DNA of 64,000 nucleotides from an uncultured Chlorobiota bacterium. GTDB taxonomy: Bacteria; Bacteroidota; Ignavibacteria; UBA10030; UBA6906. Location: NCBI GenBank assembly GCA_900696645.1, contig CAADGV010000045.1, forward strand, positions 30,815 to 94,814, written 5' to 3'. The position numbers were made by a program, and so were the translations under genes. Positions 7,348-17,219 of this stretch are shown one piece after another (the first letter of the stretch is position 1; the number at the start of each line of letters is the position of its first letter). The notes under the pieces were generated by a model. That model did not search any database. It saw only the letters and a program-made list of their open reading frames with translations, and was not told the DNA's origin.

Positions 7348-8217
7348 TTACTGATTGGGGATTGCGGCTTGCAGGACAAACGCAATCCATTCGTTCTCAG
7401 AAAGCGTTTCCGCAATCTGTAGTCCGTAATCCGCAATCGCTTTCCTCATGGGTTCTTCATCAATATTCAGCAAGCCCGAAAGGATGATTGTTCCTCCCGG
7501 TTTCAATCTTAATGTCATCTCCGGAAGCAACGGCTCGATCACGTTCCGCTGGATGTTGGCAACAATCAAGTCGAACGTGCCGGAGGGAACGGACGAGAGT
7601 TCTCCGAGAATAATCCGTACCGGATTCTCAACACAATTGAGCTGAAGGTTCTCAAGCGCGTTGCTGTACGACCATTCGTCGTTGTCAACACCCACGGCCG
7701 ACGATGCGCCGAGTTTGATTCCTGCAATCGCCAGGACACCTGTTCCCGTTCCCACATCCAGTAAGCTGATTCCTTGCCTCACGTACCGTTCCATCAATTT
7801 CAGAACGAGCCGCGTTGTTTCATGATAGCCCGTGCCGAAGGACATTTTCGGATCGATCACGAGAACAAGCTCGCCGAGCTGTGCTTCGTACTTGTGCCAC
7901 GTCGGTGTGATAACGATGCGATCCGTGACGTGAATGGGCCGAATAGTCTTTTCCCATTCCTCGTTCCAGTTCTTAGCTTCTAGTTCCCTGACGGAAATTG
8001 TCGGAATAACCGAATTGCCCGACCGATGCACAGTCTTGACGACACGTTCAACTTCAGCGAACAGGCCGTCACTCCACCGTTCTTTGTTCATGTAACATCG
8101 AAGGACGTTTCCTTCTTCCCAAAATCCTTCAAAGCCGAGTTGCGTGAGAATGCCGACAAGTTGTTCGCGGAGTTGCTCGTCTGCAACGAGTTCAAGTTCG
8201 GTGTACGCGGCGGACAT
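7348..8217 (-). CDS. prmA: Ribosomal protein L11 methyltransferase
   Basis: 289 residues from the ATG at 8217. The N-terminal ~110 residues are the substrate-recognition domain ('GFEGFWEEGNVLRCYM'); the catalytic domain shows 'IVITPTWHKYEA', 'LVIDPKMSFGTGYHETTRLVLKLM', motif I 'SLLDVGTGTGVLAIAG' and 'DLIVANIQRNVI', where the NxxR/N-I block corresponds to the usual 'DLVVANI'. PrmA trimethylates ribosomal protein L11. The open frame runs further upstream to 8475 but that part overlaps the M28 peptidase in another frame and looks like shadow sequence. Spacing to the upstream peptidase is 7 bases, suggesting one mRNA. Confidence 0.93.
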   Translation of the reverse strand: MSAAYTELELVADEQLREQLVGILTQLGFEGFWEEGNVLRCYMNKERWSDGLFAEVERVVKTVHRSGNSVIPTISVRELEAKNWNEEWEKTIRPIHVTDRIVITPTWHKYEAQLGELVLVIDPKMSFGTGYHETTRLVLKLMERYVRQGISLLDVGTGTGVLAIAGIKLGASSAVGVDNDEWSYSNALENLQLNCVENPVRIILGELSSVPSGTFDLIVANIQRNVIEPLLPEMTLRLKPGGTIILSGLLNIDEEPMRKAIADYGLQIAETLSENEWIAFVLQAAIPNQ

Positions 8218-8224
8218 AGGGGAG

Positions 8225-9202
8225 TCAGGGTTGCTGAGTGTACACAACGTGTGTGACGACAGTTCCGACAACTTCAAGACTTTCGGGGCTGCAATGTTCC
8301 GGCACATCCTGATGTGTGTGCCAGAAGCGGTGTGACGGGTCGGGATAGTTGAAGTCGATGATGTTGATGGTTTTGATTCCGACCATGTTGAGTTGGAGAT
8401 GATCGTCGTTGATTTCCTCGCCCGGCTCGTCCACGAATTGCGTGTACCCGAGTTCTTTCGCCTTCGACCAGACAAGATTCAAAATGTCGGGGGCGTACTT
8501 CATCGAATTCAGTTCCTTCGGAATCTCAAGATACGTGTCGCCTACCATATCCAGCAAAATCCCGAACCTCGGATTGTAGTCTGCCGGCTTTGTGTTGGCG
8601 AAATAGCGTGAGCCGAGAAAGTACTTTGAAAGATCACCTTCGTAGCCGTAGTCTTCTCCATCGAACAGAACAATATCAACCCCGATGGCAGGCGGCTGAC
8701 TCTTCAGCAGTGAGGCGATTTCCAACAAAACCGCCACTCCGCTTGCGCCGTCGTTGGCGCCGATGATCGGCTCGTTTCTTCTGCTTTTATCTTCATCATG
8801 TTCTGCACGGGGACGCGTATCCCAATGCGCGGCGAGCAGAATGCGGCTCGTTGCCTGCGAATTGAAGCGCGCAATAATGTTTGTGAGAGCAAGCGTCTCG
8901 TTGTACCCCTGGGCTTTGAATTTCTGGAGTTCAACTTCGTCGGCAAACTGCCGCAGTGTATGTTCCAGCCAAATCACACACGCCGCATGTCCGGGCGAGT
9001 TCGGATTGCGCGGGCCGAATTGAGTCTGCTTCACAAGATACTCGAATGCGCGAGTTCCGCTGAACTGTGGGATGGAAATCACTGATTTTTCCGCGGTAGG
9101 TGGTGGTTGAGGCGACTCCGGTTTTGGAGAATCCGCACTACAGCCGGCAAGAAAGCCGACAACAATGAGCAAGAGCCGATTACGTTTCAAAGAGGGGTTC
9201 AT
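8225..9202 (-). CDS. M28 family metallopeptidase lipoprotein (glutaminyl cyclase-like)
   Basis: 325 residues from the ATG at 9202. A lipoprotein signal ('LLLIVVGFLAGC') and a Pro-rich linker precede the M28 domain. The zinc-site blocks are 'LLAAHWDTRP', 'GANDGASGVAVLLE', 'FDGEDYG', 'LLDMVGD' and 'WHTHQD'. The combination of 'HWDTRP' with 'WHTHQD' and overall length is closest to the glutaminyl-peptide cyclotransferase branch of M28, which forms N-terminal pyroglutamate on exported proteins in Bacteroidota; N-terminal pyroglutamate is common on T9SS and other envelope proteins there. A plain aminopeptidase remains possible. First gene of the minus-strand run with prmA and Ppx; a 246-base divergent region separates it from the DUF4097 gene. 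Confidence 0.85.
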   Translation of the reverse strand: MNPSLKRNRLLLIVVGFLAGCSADSPKPESPQPPPTAEKSVISIPQFSGTRAFEYLVKQTQFGPRNPNSPGHAACVIWLEHTLRQFADEVELQKFKAQGYNETLALTNIIARFNSQATSRILLAAHWDTRPRAEHDEDKSRRNEPIIGANDGASGVAVLLEIASLLKSQPPAIGVDIVLFDGEDYGYEGDLSKYFLGSRYFANTKPADYNPRFGILLDMVGDTYLEIPKELNSMKYAPDILNLVWSKAKELGYTQFVDEPGEEINDDHLQLNMVGIKTINIIDFNYPDPSHRFWHTHQDVPEHCSPESLEVVGTVVTHVVYTQQP

Positions 9203-9448
9203 CCCTGCTGTACAAGAAAGAAGGTCAATTTCTCTCAAATGGTACCGAAATAGCAGGGGAAAAGCAAAGAGCGGAGAAATAGAATAACAGCCCGCGAATC
9301 TACACTATCAACACGAATGGATCAGAAGGTTCGTGTTCATCATGCAAATTGGTGCGAGATGTGCGTCCGCTGGTGCAACCTTTTCCCCAAAAGTGCCGTC
9401 TAACAAAGTGACGTCATCCAATCAATCCAGACTTTTCAGGAGAGATCA

Positions 9449-10363
9449 ATGAATAGAACAGTCCGAATCATATTGGCAATGCTCATCATCTATGCAGTCA
9501 GTTTCATCTATGCCTGCGCGGCGGAGAAGACATTTGACAAGAAGTTTGCAGCAACGCCGGGCGGCACATTCATCATCAAGACGGACATCGGTTCGGTAGA
9601 TATTGCCGGAACGGATGCAAAGGAAGTATCGGTGTACGCAACATTGCGCGGGCGGCAACGTGATGTCGATGAATTTGAGATAACGGCATCGCAAACATCC
9701 GATGGCGTTGAAGTACGCGGGAGAAGCCCCCGTTCGGGCCGGTGGTTCAATTGGGGGAATAATGATCTTGAAGTCCGCTACACCATCAAGGTGCCGGGGG
9801 AATACAATCTCAGAATGGAAACCTCCGGCGGCAATATCACCGTCAACAGCGTCAAGGGCAAGTTGAATGGCGGTACGTCGGGCGGAGATATTTCGCTCGC
9901 CGAAATTGCCGGCTCGGTTGATTTGGAGACTTCGGGTGGGAATATCCGTGCAGAGAAGGTTGAGGGCATGCTGCGGATGGAAACGTCGGGTGGAGACATC
10001 AAAATCTCCGACGTGAAAGGCGATGTGAACGTGCATACAAGCGGCGGCAACGTAATCCTCACGACGATCGAGGGGAAGGTCCGGGCAGAGACGTCAGGTG
10101 GCAACATCACTGTGAGAGTGAAAGAATCGAATCAGGGAGTGTTTGCCGAAACATCCGGCGGCAACATTGATATCATGATGCCGAAAAACGTCAGCGCCAC
10201 GATTGATGCTTCGACGAGTGGCGGTGATGTGACATGCGACTTTCCGATTACAATGTCCGGCAAGATGAGTGACAGCCGGATTCGCGGAACGGTAAACGGC
10301 GGCGGCAACCCGATTCATGCACGGACTTCCGGCGGTGATATCCGGATTCGGGGATTTGAGTAG
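9449..10363 (+). CDS. DUF4097 beta-strand repeat protein, secreted
   Basis: 304 residues. Signal peptide 'IILAMLIIYAVSFIYACAA' followed by an entry domain and then at least nine turns ending in 'TSGGNI', 'TSGGDI' or 'TSGGDV', spaced ~20 residues apart, which should wind as a right-handed beta-helix-like solenoid. This is the DUF4097 pattern, found on surface or periplasmic adhesin-like proteins of unknown function. The signal contains a cysteine ('YACAA') that might act as a lipobox, though the residues before it are not ideal. GGAGAG lies 6 bases before the ATG. A strong terminator follows. A shorter relative with a different repeat style is at 54551-55339. Confidence 0.85.
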   Translation: MNRTVRIILAMLIIYAVSFIYACAAEKTFDKKFAATPGGTFIIKTDIGSVDIAGTDAKEVSVYATLRGRQRDVDEFEITASQTSDGVEVRGRSPRSGRWFNWGNNDLEVRYTIKVPGEYNLRMETSGGNITVNSVKGKLNGGTSGGDISLAEIAGSVDLETSGGNIRAEKVEGMLRMETSGGDIKISDVKGDVNVHTSGGNVILTTIEGKVRAETSGGNITVRVKESNQGVFAETSGGNIDIMMPKNVSATIDASTSGGDVTCDFPITMSGKMSDSRIRGTVNGGGNPIHARTSGGDIRIRGFE

Positions 10364-10388
10364 AATCCGGCGATTTTCCGAGAGTAAC

Positions 10389-10420
10389 AAGCCCGGTTTC
10401 GTGAGGAGCCGGGCTTTCTT
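10389..10420 (+). terminator. Rho-independent terminator (bidirectional use possible)
   Basis: Perfect 8-bp stem AAGCCCGG / CCGGGCTT (10389-10396 with 10409-10416), 12-base loop, then TCTTGTT. It sits between the convergent DUF4097 gene and dacB, whose stop is at 10425. Confidence 0.8.
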
Positions 10421-10424
10421 GTTC

Positions 10425-11996
10425 TCAGAAAGCCGACCGTCTCAACCGGCTTAGAAAGACCCCAATTTGATCCTGCACGCGTCTGTATGTCTGGGATTCG
10501 GCAGGATAGTTCATCATCATCATTGAAAAAGCCAGCGGCTCGCCGTCGGCGGTAAGCATGTAGCCGGAAAGTGCAGTAACTGCCGTCAGTGTGCCGGTCT
10601 TTGAACGCATGTTTCCTTGAGCGGACGTCCGTCTCATGCGTGCGCGTGTTGTGCCGTCAATTCCGGCAATCGAAAGTGAGTTGCTGAAACGCTCGAAGTG
10701 AGGCGAGTCGTACATCTTCTCAAGCAATCGTACCACTGTAGCCGGCGAGGCAAGATTCATTCTCGACAATCCCGAACCATCGGCGATTCGTATTAAGTTG
10801 GTGTCGATGTCGAGATCGGCAAGAAATTCCTTCACAACAGACGCCCCCTTTGCAGCAGAGCCGGGCAATCCCTTCGACTCCGCTCCTAACACCTTCAGCA
10901 ATACTTCCGCAGAAAGATTGTCGCTTTCCTTGTTAGTGTAAGCGATGAGTGTGTCAAGAGGGCGGGAGATTCGGGCAACTTCGGAAGCCTCCACAGTCAC
11001 GGTGTCGATGACAATTTCAGAGACAGCAATACCGAGATTTCTCAATCGCCCGGCAAACACGTGAGTTGTGTAGCGCTCAGGTTCCAGAACGCTCAATTCC
11101 GCGGTCTGTTCCCGTGTGCCGGGCAACATCTCACCTTCAACGGTGAGGATATTCCGCCGCTCCCGCAAGACTCGTGTCAGCTTCAACGGTATTGACAATG
11201 AATCCCTTGCAGTTATTCCTTTATTCTCGATCACCACAAAATCTGTCGGAGGCTCCGTCCGTACAGCAAGCGGGGCGCCGGGCCTATTTCCCGGTGATGC
11301 AATCAGTTTTATTGAATTCCCGTTGAGTATTAGTGGACTGATGAAGGCCTGATACGGTTCCGGCTCATCATCCCAATTCCAGCCGTACCCCCAATACACG
11401 CTGTCGAAATATGATGCATCGCCCGCTACTTTCCACGTTCTTTTTGGAGGGAGGGAGGATGCTGTAAGCAGGGCGAGTGAATCCAAATCTCTCATCGAAA
11501 AAAGTGCATCGCCGAATCCTTTGATGAAAATGGTATTGGAAGAAGTATCAACGCTGACGACAGTCGGCAAGGAGAAGTCATCATCAAGAATTGCCAGCGC
11601 CGCAGCAGATGTGAAGAGCTTCTGATTTGATGCCGGATTGAACAACGAGTTGGCGTTAAGTTCGTACAACGTTTCACCTGTTCGCAACGATGTGATCTTC
11701 AGCCCGATGTGAGCGGGCGGAAACAGTGAATCCGGTATCAACGAGTCAATTCTCGCCTTGACGTGTTGATACGCCGATCCGCTGAGTGTCGTCAATGCGC
11801 TCGGTTTGACAAACACCGGTTCGGCAATGGCGAACTCGGGCATCAGCTGCATCGCTGTTGTGTCTTCTCCCGTCGGGGGTGAAGGTGGAGGAACGCGTTG
11901 CAGGGTTTTGGTCGAGCATCCCGCTATCAAAAATATGCAGAGTGCAGCGCCTGTGAACGCTTTGTATTCTCTCACAACTAATCGAGTTGAGGTCAT
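10425..11996 (-). CDS. dacB: D-alanyl-D-alanine carboxypeptidase/endopeptidase (PBP4 type)
   Basis: 523 residues from the ATG at 11996. Lipoprotein signal with lipobox 'LIAGC' (Cys27). The three motifs of a class C penicillin-binding protein are present: 'SNQK' (Ser123, Lys126), 'SDN' in 'KESDNLSAEVLLKVLG', and 'KTG' in 'RSKTGTLTAVTALSGYM'. The long piece between SxxK and SxN fits the inserted domains of PBP4. It trims or cleaves peptidoglycan cross-links in the periplasm; a lipid anchor on PBP4 is seen in Bacteroidota. The frame is open upstream to 13010 but only as a shadow of secA. It is divergent from secA with ~100 bases between. Confidence 0.93.
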   Translation of the reverse strand: MTSTRLVVREYKAFTGAALCIFLIAGCSTKTLQRVPPPSPPTGEDTTAMQLMPEFAIAEPVFVKPSALTTLSGSAYQHVKARIDSLIPDSLFPPAHIGLKITSLRTGETLYELNANSLFNPASNQKLFTSAAALAILDDDFSLPTVVSVDTSSNTIFIKGFGDALFSMRDLDSLALLTASSLPPKRTWKVAGDASYFDSVYWGYGWNWDDEPEPYQAFISPLILNGNSIKLIASPGNRPGAPLAVRTEPPTDFVVIENKGITARDSLSIPLKLTRVLRERRNILTVEGEMLPGTREQTAELSVLEPERYTTHVFAGRLRNLGIAVSEIVIDTVTVEASEVARISRPLDTLIAYTNKESDNLSAEVLLKVLGAESKGLPGSAAKGASVVKEFLADLDIDTNLIRIADGSGLSRMNLASPATVVRLLEKMYDSPHFERFSNSLSIAGIDGTTRARMRRTSAQGNMRSKTGTLTAVTALSGYMLTADGEPLAFSMMMMNYPAESQTYRRVQDQIGVFLSRLRRSAF

Positions 11997-12029
11997 AGGT
12001 GTAGTATGTTCGGCGAGCCCGTAATCGTC

Positions 12030-12060
12030 TTGTTTGACATTGAAAATCTGTCTATATTTA
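12030..12060 (+). promoter_or_regulatory. Bacteroidota-type promoter of secA
   Basis: TTG at 12030-12032, 20 bases, then TATATTTA at 12053-12060, close to the TTG-N19/21-TAnnTTTG consensus of Bacteroidota. The same box TATATTTA with the same spacing precedes tRNA-Phe at 59471-59501. Translation would start about 30 bases after the predicted transcript start. Confidence 0.55.
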
Positions 12061-12095
12061 GTCGAATTTTTCAACATTAACAACTGTGGTGTGTG

Positions 12096-15000
12096 ATGCT
12101 TGGTGTTCTGAAGAAGCTTTTCGGGAGTAAGCACGAACGGGACGTGAAGGCGCTTGAGCCGCTTGTCGGGCAGATAAACGCCTTCTACGAAGAATATCAA
12201 AAGCTCTCTGACAACCAGTTGCGGGCGAAGACGGATGAATTCCGCGCCCGCATTCATGAAGCCATCAAAGATATCGAAGCAGAAATCGAAACAACCAAGC
12301 AGCAACTCGCCGGACTTGAAGGTGCCGAGCGCGAAGCAGTTGCCACAAAGCTCGATGAACTGGAAAAAGAACGCGACGAGATAACCTCGGACACGCTGGA
12401 TGAAATGCTTCCGGAAGCGTTCGCGGCGGTGAAGGATGCCTGCCGCAGGCTTGTGGGTCAGAAGTTCGACATCATGGGCAACACGGTTGTGTGGGACATG
12501 ATCCCGTTTGACGTGCAGTTGATCGGCGGAGCGGTTTTGCATCAGGGCAAAATAGCCGAAATGGCAACAGGTGAAGGAAAAACCCTCGTTGCAACAATGC
12601 CCGTATATCTTAACGCCCTGCCGGGCCGCGGCGTGCATATCGTGACAGTGAACGATTACCTTGCCAAGCGCGACAGCGTCTGGATGGGGAAGGTGTACGA
12701 GTTTCTCGGACTCACCGTCGGGTGCATCCAGAACACGATGGATTCCTTCCAGCGGCGGAAGGAATATGCTTGTGATATTACTTACGGAACCAACAACGAA
12801 TTCGGTTTCGACTATCTCCGCGACAACATGGTGGTGGACAAAGTCGATCTCGTTCATCGTGAATACTACTACGCCATCGTCGACGAAGTTGACTCGGTAT
12901 TGATTGATGAGGCAAGAACCCCTCTCATCATCAGCGGACCGACCTCGCAGGAAGATCATAAGTTTGACGAGATGAAACCACGAGTCGAGCGGCTTGTCAA
13001 TGCACAACACACCTTCGTATCAAAGATCGTTGCTGAAGCCGAGAAACTTCTCGAAGCGGGAAAAGAGGATGAAGCCGGCGTATTGTTGCTGCGGGCCAAC
13101 CGGGGCTTGCCGAAACATCCGCGCTTGATGAAGGTTCTGTCAGAACCCGCGCATAAGAGACTCGTTCAAACCACCGAGGTGGAATACTTGCGCGATCAAT
13201 CGGCTCGCATGCACGAAATTGACGACGAGTTGTATTACGCAATCGATGAAAAGAACCATCAGATCAACTTGACGGATAAGGGGCGTGAGCTTCTCGCGCC
13301 GATGGTGACCGACAAGGACTTTTTTGTGCTGCCCGACTTGGGGACGGAGTTCAGCATTCTGGAAAACGACGACTCGTTGACACCGGAACAACGTCAGCAG
13401 AAGAAGGATGAACTGAATCGCTTGTATGCTGAACGCAGCGACAGGATTCACACGGTCACGCAATTGTTGCGGGCGTACTCCCTCTATGCAAGAGATGACG
13501 AGTATGTCGTTACCGACGACGGGAAAGTGCAAATTGTTGACGAGTTTACCGGACGCCTTCTGCCCGGCCGCCGCTATTCGGATGGTTTGCATCAGGCGAT
13601 CGAAGCAAAAGAGGGTGTCAAGGTTGAGCGTGATATGCAGACTCTTGCAACAATCACGCTACAGAATTATTTCCGCCTCTACAAGAAATTAGCGGGCATG
13701 ACGGGTACAGCAGAAACGGAGGCGGGAGAGTTTTTCGATATTTATAAACTCGACGTTGTCGTTGTTCCGACAAACAAGCCGATGATCCGCGTGGACATGA
13801 ACGATCTTGTTTACAAGACGAAGCGCGAAAAATACAACGCCGTTCTTGAGAATATTGAGGAGATGCGTTCAAAGCAGCGTCCCGTTCTTGTGGGAACCAC
13901 CAGCGTCGAAGTATCCGAAACCATCAGCCGCATGTTGAAGCGCAAAGGTGTGCCGCACAACGTGCTGAACGCGAAACAGCATCAGCGCGAAGCGGAAATT
14001 GTGTCGCATGCCGGTAACCCCGGCGCAATCACGATTGCCACGAACATGGCAGGCCGCGGAACGGACATCAAACTCGGGCCCGGTGTCCGCGAAGCGGGCG
14101 GGTTGCACATCATCGGCACCGAGCGGCACGAAGCGCGCCGCATTGACAGGCAGTTGCGTGGTCGTGCAGGCAGGCAAGGCGATCCCGGCTCGTCGTTGTT
14201 CTTCCTCTCTCTTGAAGATGATCTTATGCGTCTCTTCGGAAGTGAGCGCATCGCAAGCATTATGCAGCGGATGGGTTTGGAGGAGGGCGAAGTCATCACC
14301 CATCCTCTCATCACAAAATCCGTTGAGCGTGCGCAGAAGAAGGTCGAGGAAAACAACTTCGGCATCCGCAAACGATTGCTGGAATATGACAACGTCATGA
14401 ATCAACAGCGCGAGGTCGTGTATACACGCCGTCGCAGGGCGCTGGTGAGTGATCGCATCAAAGAAGATATTCTCGATCTCCTTGATGACCAGGCACAAAA
14501 GCTTGTTGATACGTACTACGAAGAAGGAGATATCGAAGGTCTGGTCAACGATCTGCGCTCGCAACTTCTTGTTGACTTCCAGATACTGCCGCAACGATTC
14601 CGGGATATCGGCAAAGAGGGTGTAAAGAACGAGATCATCAACGCTGCACGTGAGTTCTACAAGCGCAAGGAAGAGAAGCTCGGCGTCGAAATGATGACAC
14701 AAATCGAGAAGATGGTTGTTCTCCGTGTCATCGACGAAAAATGGAAAGATCATCTGCGCGAAATGGATGACCTGAAAGAGGGAATCCATCTGCGCGCCTA
14801 CGGTCAGAAAGATCCGATCGTGGAGTACAAGACGGAGGCGTTCCGCATGTTCATGGAGTTCCTCGATCAGGTGAACACGGAAATCGTTACAACGGCCTTC
14901 AAGCTGTTTCCGGTGGAACAGCAGCAGTTGCCGTTGCGCGGACCCCGACGCCCGCAACAGATGCGGACAAGTCATGAAGCGGCTACCGGCATGGGCTTCC

Positions 15001-15158
15001 AGGGAAATCGCGAGCCGGTTCCCGGCGGAGCAGCGCAGGCTCCGGCTGAAGCAAAGGCCGGCAAGCCCCAGCCGATTCACGTCGGAGAAAAGATCGGGCG
15101 CAACGATCCGTGTCCGTGCGGAAGCGGGAAAAAATACAAGCAATGCCATGGCAAATGA
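12096..15158 (+). CDS. secA: Preprotein translocase ATPase SecA
   Basis: 1020 residues from the ATG at 12096 (a GTG lies one codon earlier). Motor of the Sec pathway, pushing preproteins through SecYEG. Visible: Walker A 'MATGEGKT' at ~156-163, '[16 protein letters not shown]', the '[13 protein letters not shown]' and '[15 protein letters not shown]' helicase motifs, the scaffold '[13 protein letters not shown]', and a C-terminal zinc tail '[19 protein letters not shown]' for SecB/ribosome binding. It is longer than E. coli SecA (901): a charged coiled-coil insert sits at ~60-95 and a second insert at ~300-360 within the substrate-binding region, both common in Bacteroidota/Chlorobi. The Sec pathway also supplies the four T9SS cargo proteins in this window. 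Confidence 0.97.
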   Translation: MLGVLKKLFGSKHERDVKALEPLVGQINAFYEEYQKLSDNQLRAKTDEFRARIHEAIKDIEAEIETTKQQLAGLEGAEREAVATKLDELEKERDEITSDTLDEMLPEAFAAVKDACRRLVGQKFDIMGNTVVWDMIPFDVQLIGGAVLHQGKIAEMATGEGKTLVATMPVYLNALPGRGVHIVTVNDYLAKRDSVWMGKVYEFLGLTVGCIQNTMDSFQRRKEYACDITYGTNNEFGFDYLRDNMVVDKVDLVHREYYYAIVDEVDSVLIDEARTPLIISGPTSQEDHKFDEMKPRVERLVNAQHTFVSKIVAEAEKLLEAGKEDEAGVLLLRANRGLPKHPRLMKVLSEPAHKRLVQTTEVEYLRDQSARMHEIDDELYYAIDEKNHQINLTDKGRELLAPMVTDKDFFVLPDLGTEFSILENDDSLTPEQRQQKKDELNRLYAERSDRIHTVTQLLRAYSLYARDDEYVVTDDGKVQIVDEFTGRLLPGRRYSDGLHQAIEAKEGVKVERDMQTLATITLQNYFRLYKKLAGMTGTAETEAGEFFDIYKLDVVVVPTNKPMIRVDMNDLVYKTKREKYNAVLENIEEMRSKQRPVLVGTTSVEVSETISRMLKRKGVPHNVLNAKQHQREAEIVSHAGNPGAITIATNMAGRGTDIKLGPGVREAGGLHIIGTERHEARRIDRQLRGRAGRQGDPGSSLFFLSLEDDLMRLFGSERIASIMQRMGLEEGEVITHPLITKSVERAQKKVEENNFGIRKRLLEYDNVMNQQREVVYTRRRRALVSDRIKEDILDLLDDQAQKLVDTYYEEGDIEGLVNDLRSQLLVDFQILPQRFRDIGKEGVKNEIINAAREFYKRKEEKLGVEMMTQIEKMVVLRVIDEKWKDHLREMDDLKEGIHLRAYGQKDPIVEYKTEAFRMFMEFLDQVNTEIVTTAFKLFPVEQQQLPLRGPRRPQQMRTSHEAATGMGFQGNREPVPGGAAQAPAEAKAGKPQPIHVGEKIGRNDPCPCGSGKKYKQCHGK

Positions 15159-15171
15159 GACAATTCGATAA

Positions 15172-15522
<351 letters not shown>

Positions 15523-15551
15523 GGTCAGCAGTCATTAGTCATGGTCAGGTG

Positions 15552-15580
15552 CCCCGTTGAGTCAACGGGGTTTTTGTTTT
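15552..15580 (+). terminator. Rho-independent terminator after glnB
   Basis: Perfect stem CCCCGTTG / CAACGGGG (15552-15559 with 15563-15570), 3-base loop AGT, then TTTTTGTTTT. Ends the secA-glnB unit; era starts 11 bases later, so era needs its own promoter or read-through. Confidence 0.9.
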
Positions 15581-15590
15581 CAGAAATCGC

Positions 15591-16514
15591 ATGAATGAAG
15601 AGCAAAACATCTCCGCAGATTTCCGCTGTGGCTACGTTGCCATCATCGGCGAGCCGAACGTCGGCAAGTCCACGCTACTGAATGCGTTGTTGCAGCAAAG
15701 AATCTCGATTGTGACGCCGAAGGCGCAGACGACGCGGCACAAGATTCTGGGCATCCTCTCAACCGAAGCGTATCAAATGATCTTTCTCGATACGCCGGGC
15801 ATCATCAAGCCGAAGTACCTCCTTCAAGAAGTGATGATGGAGTTCGCCACCTCGGCCATTCAGGATGCGGACGTGTTATTCTTTATGATCGATGCGACGA
15901 AGCCCGGCATTGACGACGACCTTGTACACGCGGAAGCGTTTGGAAAGCTCGAGGGACTGAACAAGCCGGTCTTCCTTCTTATTAACAAAGTCGATGCGGT
16001 GGATAAGCGTGAAGTTCTGCCCGTGATTGATTTCTATTCAAAGGCTTTTTCTTTCAAGGAGATTTTTCCGATCTCGGCCCTGAAGGCGGAGGGAACAAAC
16101 GAGTTGCTTGCAACAGCGGCTCATTTGCTGCCGAAACACCCGCCGTTCTATCCTCTCGATATTGTGAGTGAACATAGCGAGCGGTTTTTTGTGAGCGAGA
16201 TTATCCGGGAGAAGATATTTCTCTGTACGAAGGAGGAGATTCCCTACTCGACGGCGGTGGAGATTATTGAGTTCAAGGAACGGGAAGCAGGGAAGACATT
16301 CATCAGCGCGGAAATTTACGTCGAGCGCGATTCACAGAAAGGAATCCTCATCGGCAAGAAGGGGGCGATGCTGAAGGAGATTGGGGCGAAGGCGCGGAAG
16401 AGCATTGAAGAGTTCTTGCAACACCCCGTGTTTCTCGAACTGCATGTGAAAGTGCAAAAGGAGTGGCGTGAGAACGCCGCCGCGCTCGGTCGCCTTGGCT
16501 ACAAATCTCAGTGA
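15591..16514 (+). CDS. era: GTPase Era
   Basis: 307 residues. GTPase motifs: G1 'GEPNVGKS' (20-27), G3 'DTPG' (67-70), G4 'NKVD' (132-135), G5 'SALK'. The C-terminal KH domain shows 'IYVERDSQKGILIGKKGAMLKEIGAKARKSIEEF'. Era binds the 3' end of 16S rRNA and is needed for 30S assembly. The ATG at 15591 lies right behind the glnB terminator and has no obvious ribosome binding site. A 52-residue minus-strand gene converges 8 bases after its stop. Confidence 0.96.
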   Translation: MNEEQNISADFRCGYVAIIGEPNVGKSTLLNALLQQRISIVTPKAQTTRHKILGILSTEAYQMIFLDTPGIIKPKYLLQEVMMEFATSAIQDADVLFFMIDATKPGIDDDLVHAEAFGKLEGLNKPVFLLINKVDAVDKREVLPVIDFYSKAFSFKEIFPISALKAEGTNELLATAAHLLPKHPPFYPLDIVSEHSERFFVSEIIREKIFLCTKEEIPYSTAVEIIEFKEREAGKTFISAEIYVERDSQKGILIGKKGAMLKEIGAKARKSIEEFLQHPVFLELHVKVQKEWRENAAALGRLGYKSQ

Positions 16515-16522
16515 ACCGTTCG

Positions 16523-16681
16523 CTACCGCTCAAAAATCAGATAATACACCACATACAGCCACGAGAAAAATCCGTGCACAATCGCCCACAGCACGGATTT
16601 GTGCAACGACCACGAGATGCAAATCGAAAGCGCCGTGCCGAAGCTGACGCCGTTACGGATGATCTCTTTTCTGATTTCCAT
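16523..16681 (-). CDS. Small membrane protein, 52 residues
   Basis: ATG at 16681 preceded by a strong ribosome binding site (AGGAGG with a 5-base AAAAA spacer). The product begins 'MEIRKEIIRNGVSFGTALS', with a weakly amphipathic helix, then 'WSLHKSVLWAIVHGFFSW' and 'LYVVYYLIF', giving one or two short membrane segments rich in Trp and Tyr, and ends in Glu-Arg. No family is named with certainty. The strong ribosome binding site and clean hydrophobic pattern argue for a real gene. It could be the last gene of the minus-strand run beginning at the SGNH hydrolase, though a 77-base stretch with repeat-like sequence separates it from the deaminase. Confidence 0.65.
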   Translation of the reverse strand: MEIRKEIIRNGVSFGTALSICISWSLHKSVLWAIVHGFFSWLYVVYYLIFER

Positions 16682-16705
16682 TTTTCCTCCTGTTAGAAAG
16701 ATCTT

Positions 16706-16740
16706 GCCACCAAGTCACCAAGGCTCAAAGTTTCACAAGG
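16706..16740. repeat. Dispersed 'CACCAAGG' type periodic repeat, partial copy
   Basis: Periodic sequence GCCACCAAGTCACCAAGG followed by CTCAAAG and TTTCACAAGG, in which CA(C)CAAGG recurs every 7-9 bases. It resembles one arm of the palindromic repeats at 22173-22246 and 44927-44998. Confidence 0.45.
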
Positions 16741-16758
16741 AAAGCCAACGATGAGGTT

Positions 16759-17214
16759 TCACTCCTCTCCAATATCTTCATTCCAAATTGCCGGGTGTTG
16801 TTTGATGTATGCCGAAAGCATGTCGATACATTCTTGAGAACTGATGTCAATCACTTCCACGCCGTTCTCGCGCAACCACTCAATCCCGCCCGAAAAATTC
16901 ACCGACTCTCCGACGATGACTTTCCCGATGTTGAATTGGCGGATTAAACCGGAACAATACCAGCACGGAGCAAGAGTCGTCACCATAATCTTATCCCGAT
17001 ACGTTCGCTGCCTGCCTGCTTTGCGGAACGCATCCGTCTCGCCATGAACGGACGGGTCGTTTTCCTGTATGCGACGGTTGTGCCCCTTGCCGAGCAGAGT
17101 ACCGTCGCCGTCGAACAGCGCGGCGCCGATAGGGATTCCTCCCTCTTGCAAACCGAGCCGGGCTTCATCCATCGCAACAGAGAGAAGTTGCGTGTAGTCA
17201 AGGTTCTGTTTCAT
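16759..17214 (-). CDS. Nucleoside/cytosine deaminase
   Basis: 151 residues with the zinc cytidine-deaminase fold: 'HGETDAFRKAG' (His and catalytic Glu) and 'TTLAPCWYCSGLIRQFNIGKVIVG' (two zinc cysteines). The 'APCWYCSG' form and 'ESVNFSGGIEWLRENGVEV' resemble yeast-type cytosine deaminase (Fcy1) more than tRNA adenosine deaminase TadA, whose motif is 'PCxMCxGA'. Thus free cytosine or a related base is the likely substrate; guanine deaminase is an alternative. It starts 5 bases after the TSUP permease stop on the same strand, consistent with co-transcription. Confidence 0.85.
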   Translation of the reverse strand: MKQNLDYTQLLSVAMDEARLGLQEGGIPIGAALFDGDGTLLGKGHNRRIQENDPSVHGETDAFRKAGRQRTYRDKIMVTTLAPCWYCSGLIRQFNIGKVIVGESVNFSGGIEWLRENGVEVIDISSQECIDMLSAYIKQHPAIWNEDIGEE

Positions 17215-17219
17215 ATGGA

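Noticed and set aside
11997..13010. N-terminal extension of dacB to 861 residues
   Set aside because: It would lie opposite secA, and a lipoprotein signal begins exactly at the ATG at 11996.
13869..15149. 426-residue open frame on the minus strand opposite secA
   Set aside because: The sense strand encodes the end of SecA with all motifs including the zinc tail; the antisense product has no recognisable features.
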